From positions 1 through 7,472 of the forward strand of contig JAFGTO010000069.1 of the NCBI GenBank assembly GCA_016934095.1: a DNA stretch of 7,472 nucleotides, written 5' to 3'. How positions within the stretch are numbered: position 1 is the first letter of the stretch; each line of letters begins with the position of its first letter. The notes beneath the pieces are model-generated. The model saw nothing but the letters and a program-made list of their open reading frames with translations, made no database searches and was not told the origin of the DNA. Position numbers and translations under genes: made by a program. Of this stretch, positions 7,059-7,472 are shown one piece after another. Origin of the DNA: Candidatus Glassiibacteriota bacterium. Its GTDB lineage: Bacteria > Gemmatimonadota > Glassbacteria > GWA2-58-10.

Positions 7059-7085
7059 TTGTCAGGCCGGAGCCTCTTCTATTAC
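7059..7085 (+). promoter_or_regulatory. Alternative weak promoter for the lipoprotein gene
   Basis: TTGTCA (7059-7064) matches the -35 consensus at 5 of 6 positions, but the nearest -10-like box, TATTAC (7080-7085), is only 15 bases away. This is an unusually short spacer. It is an alternative to the TATAAT at 7000 as the rightward start. Confidence 0.22.
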
Positions 7086-7121
7086 CTTAAGCCGATAAAA
7101 ACCGAAGAACCGGAGGTGGCT

Positions 7122-7472
7122 ATGCTTTCGAGAAATGTCCTTATTTTTTGCTCAATGGCTTTCTGCATCATTTTCAGCGGGTGTGTCAGGGAGACCGCAG
7201 AGGTGTGGGAGGATTTCAGCGACGGTGATTTTGCAGGCTGGACCACGGACAAGGTCTCGGCCTGGGAGGTGGCGGACGGGGTCCTGCAGCAGAAAAACCA
7301 GGTGGATACCACCGGCGACTGGCTGGGTTATTTCGCCCGCATGGAAGATGCCCGGGTGCACGGAGATTTCGACCTGCATGTCAGTGCCGGCTTTAACCTG
7401 AAAGCCTACCCGATGAAAGGTGAAAACAGGCTGGAGGGGTCGATTTATTACCGCAGCATGGCTTTCGGGATC
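7122..7472 (+). CDS. Lipoprotein with ConA-like/LamG-type beta-sandwich start (partial, 3' end cut)
   Basis: The first 117 codons of a gene running off the right edge, with no stop reached. The ATG has GGAGGT (7112-7117) 4 bases upstream. Residues 1-20 form a lipoprotein signal: Arg4, a hydrophobic stretch, and the lipobox F-S-G before Cys21, which would be acylated. Residue +2 is Val, so under the usual Lol rule it would go to the outer membrane. From residue 28 the pattern VWEDFSDGDFAGW, followed by AWEVADGVL, is the typical opening of bacterial concanavalin-A-like sandwich domains (LamG, DUF1080 and similar families). These either bind or cleave sugars. Which family applies depends on the missing part. 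The gene is divergent from the glycosidase gene and may share its control region. Confidence 0.75.
   Translation, partial: MLSRNVLIFCSMAFCIIFSGCVRETAEVWEDFSDGDFAGWTTDKVSAWEVADGVLQQKNQVDTTGDWLGYFARMEDARVHGDFDLHVSAGFNLKAYPMKGENRLEGSIYYRSMAFGI

Noticed and set aside
7039..7070. CCGGCCGG palindrome and a CCGGCC/GGCCGG pair before the lipoprotein gene
   Set aside because: Such short GC-only repeats are expected by chance in DNA this GC-rich, and no T tract or promoter alignment supports a function.
7082..7379. Short minus-strand frames at the right edge
   Set aside because: They are antisense to the lipoprotein start, which has a strong ribosome binding site, lipobox and typical domain opening.

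Overview
This is a GC-rich bacterial window (only the edges and promoter regions are AT-richer) with four protein genes. All four begin with an export signal: three Sec-type signal peptides and one lipoprotein signal. There are no tRNA, rRNA, CRISPR or transposase features. Exported SGNH and alpha/beta esterases, a GH123/DUF4091-like glycosidase with accessory beta-sandwich domains, and a lipoprotein with a lectin-like start suggest a Gram-negative, polysaccharide-degrading bacterium. The style recalls Planctomycetes or FCB-group candidate phyla such as Glassbacteria or Latescibacteria. That placement is an impression from protein style, not a measurement.

Layout. Bases 1-267 are a leader-like region with three inverted repeats and possibly the tail of an upstream gene. 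Bases 268-1593 (+) encode an exported 441-residue protein with a C-terminal SGNH/GDSL hydrolase domain and an unrecognised, cysteine-containing N-terminal half. Bases 1594-1781 are an intergenic gap with a candidate promoter. Bases 1782-3788 (+) encode a 668-residue exported esterase of the Esterase_D/CE1-like fold, followed by about 400 residues of predicted beta-rich modules. A compact palindromic terminator at 3795-3820 separates it from the convergent gene. Bases 3839-6937 (-) encode a 1032-residue exported multidomain glycosidase-like protein: DNRLRE-like domain, fibronectin III, beta-sandwich, then a GH123/DUF4091-like barrel with an Asp-Glu pair. Bases 6938-7121 are a divergent promoter region, with a good sigma70-type promoter for the minus-strand gene and a TATAAT on the opposite strand overlapping it. 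Bases 7122-7472 (+) are the start of a lipoprotein gene cut by the window edge.

How the genes may work together (inference). Two different serine esterases beside a putative hexosaminidase-type glycosidase fit extracytoplasmic removal of ester groups and cleavage of an acylated, amino-sugar-containing glycan. No transporter, SusC/SusD pair, sulfatase or regulator lies in the window, so it cannot be shown to be a complete utilisation locus. I found no clear evidence of a wholly new system. The least explained pieces are the N-terminal half of the SGNH protein, the C-terminal modules of the esterase, and the overlapping divergent promoter elements.
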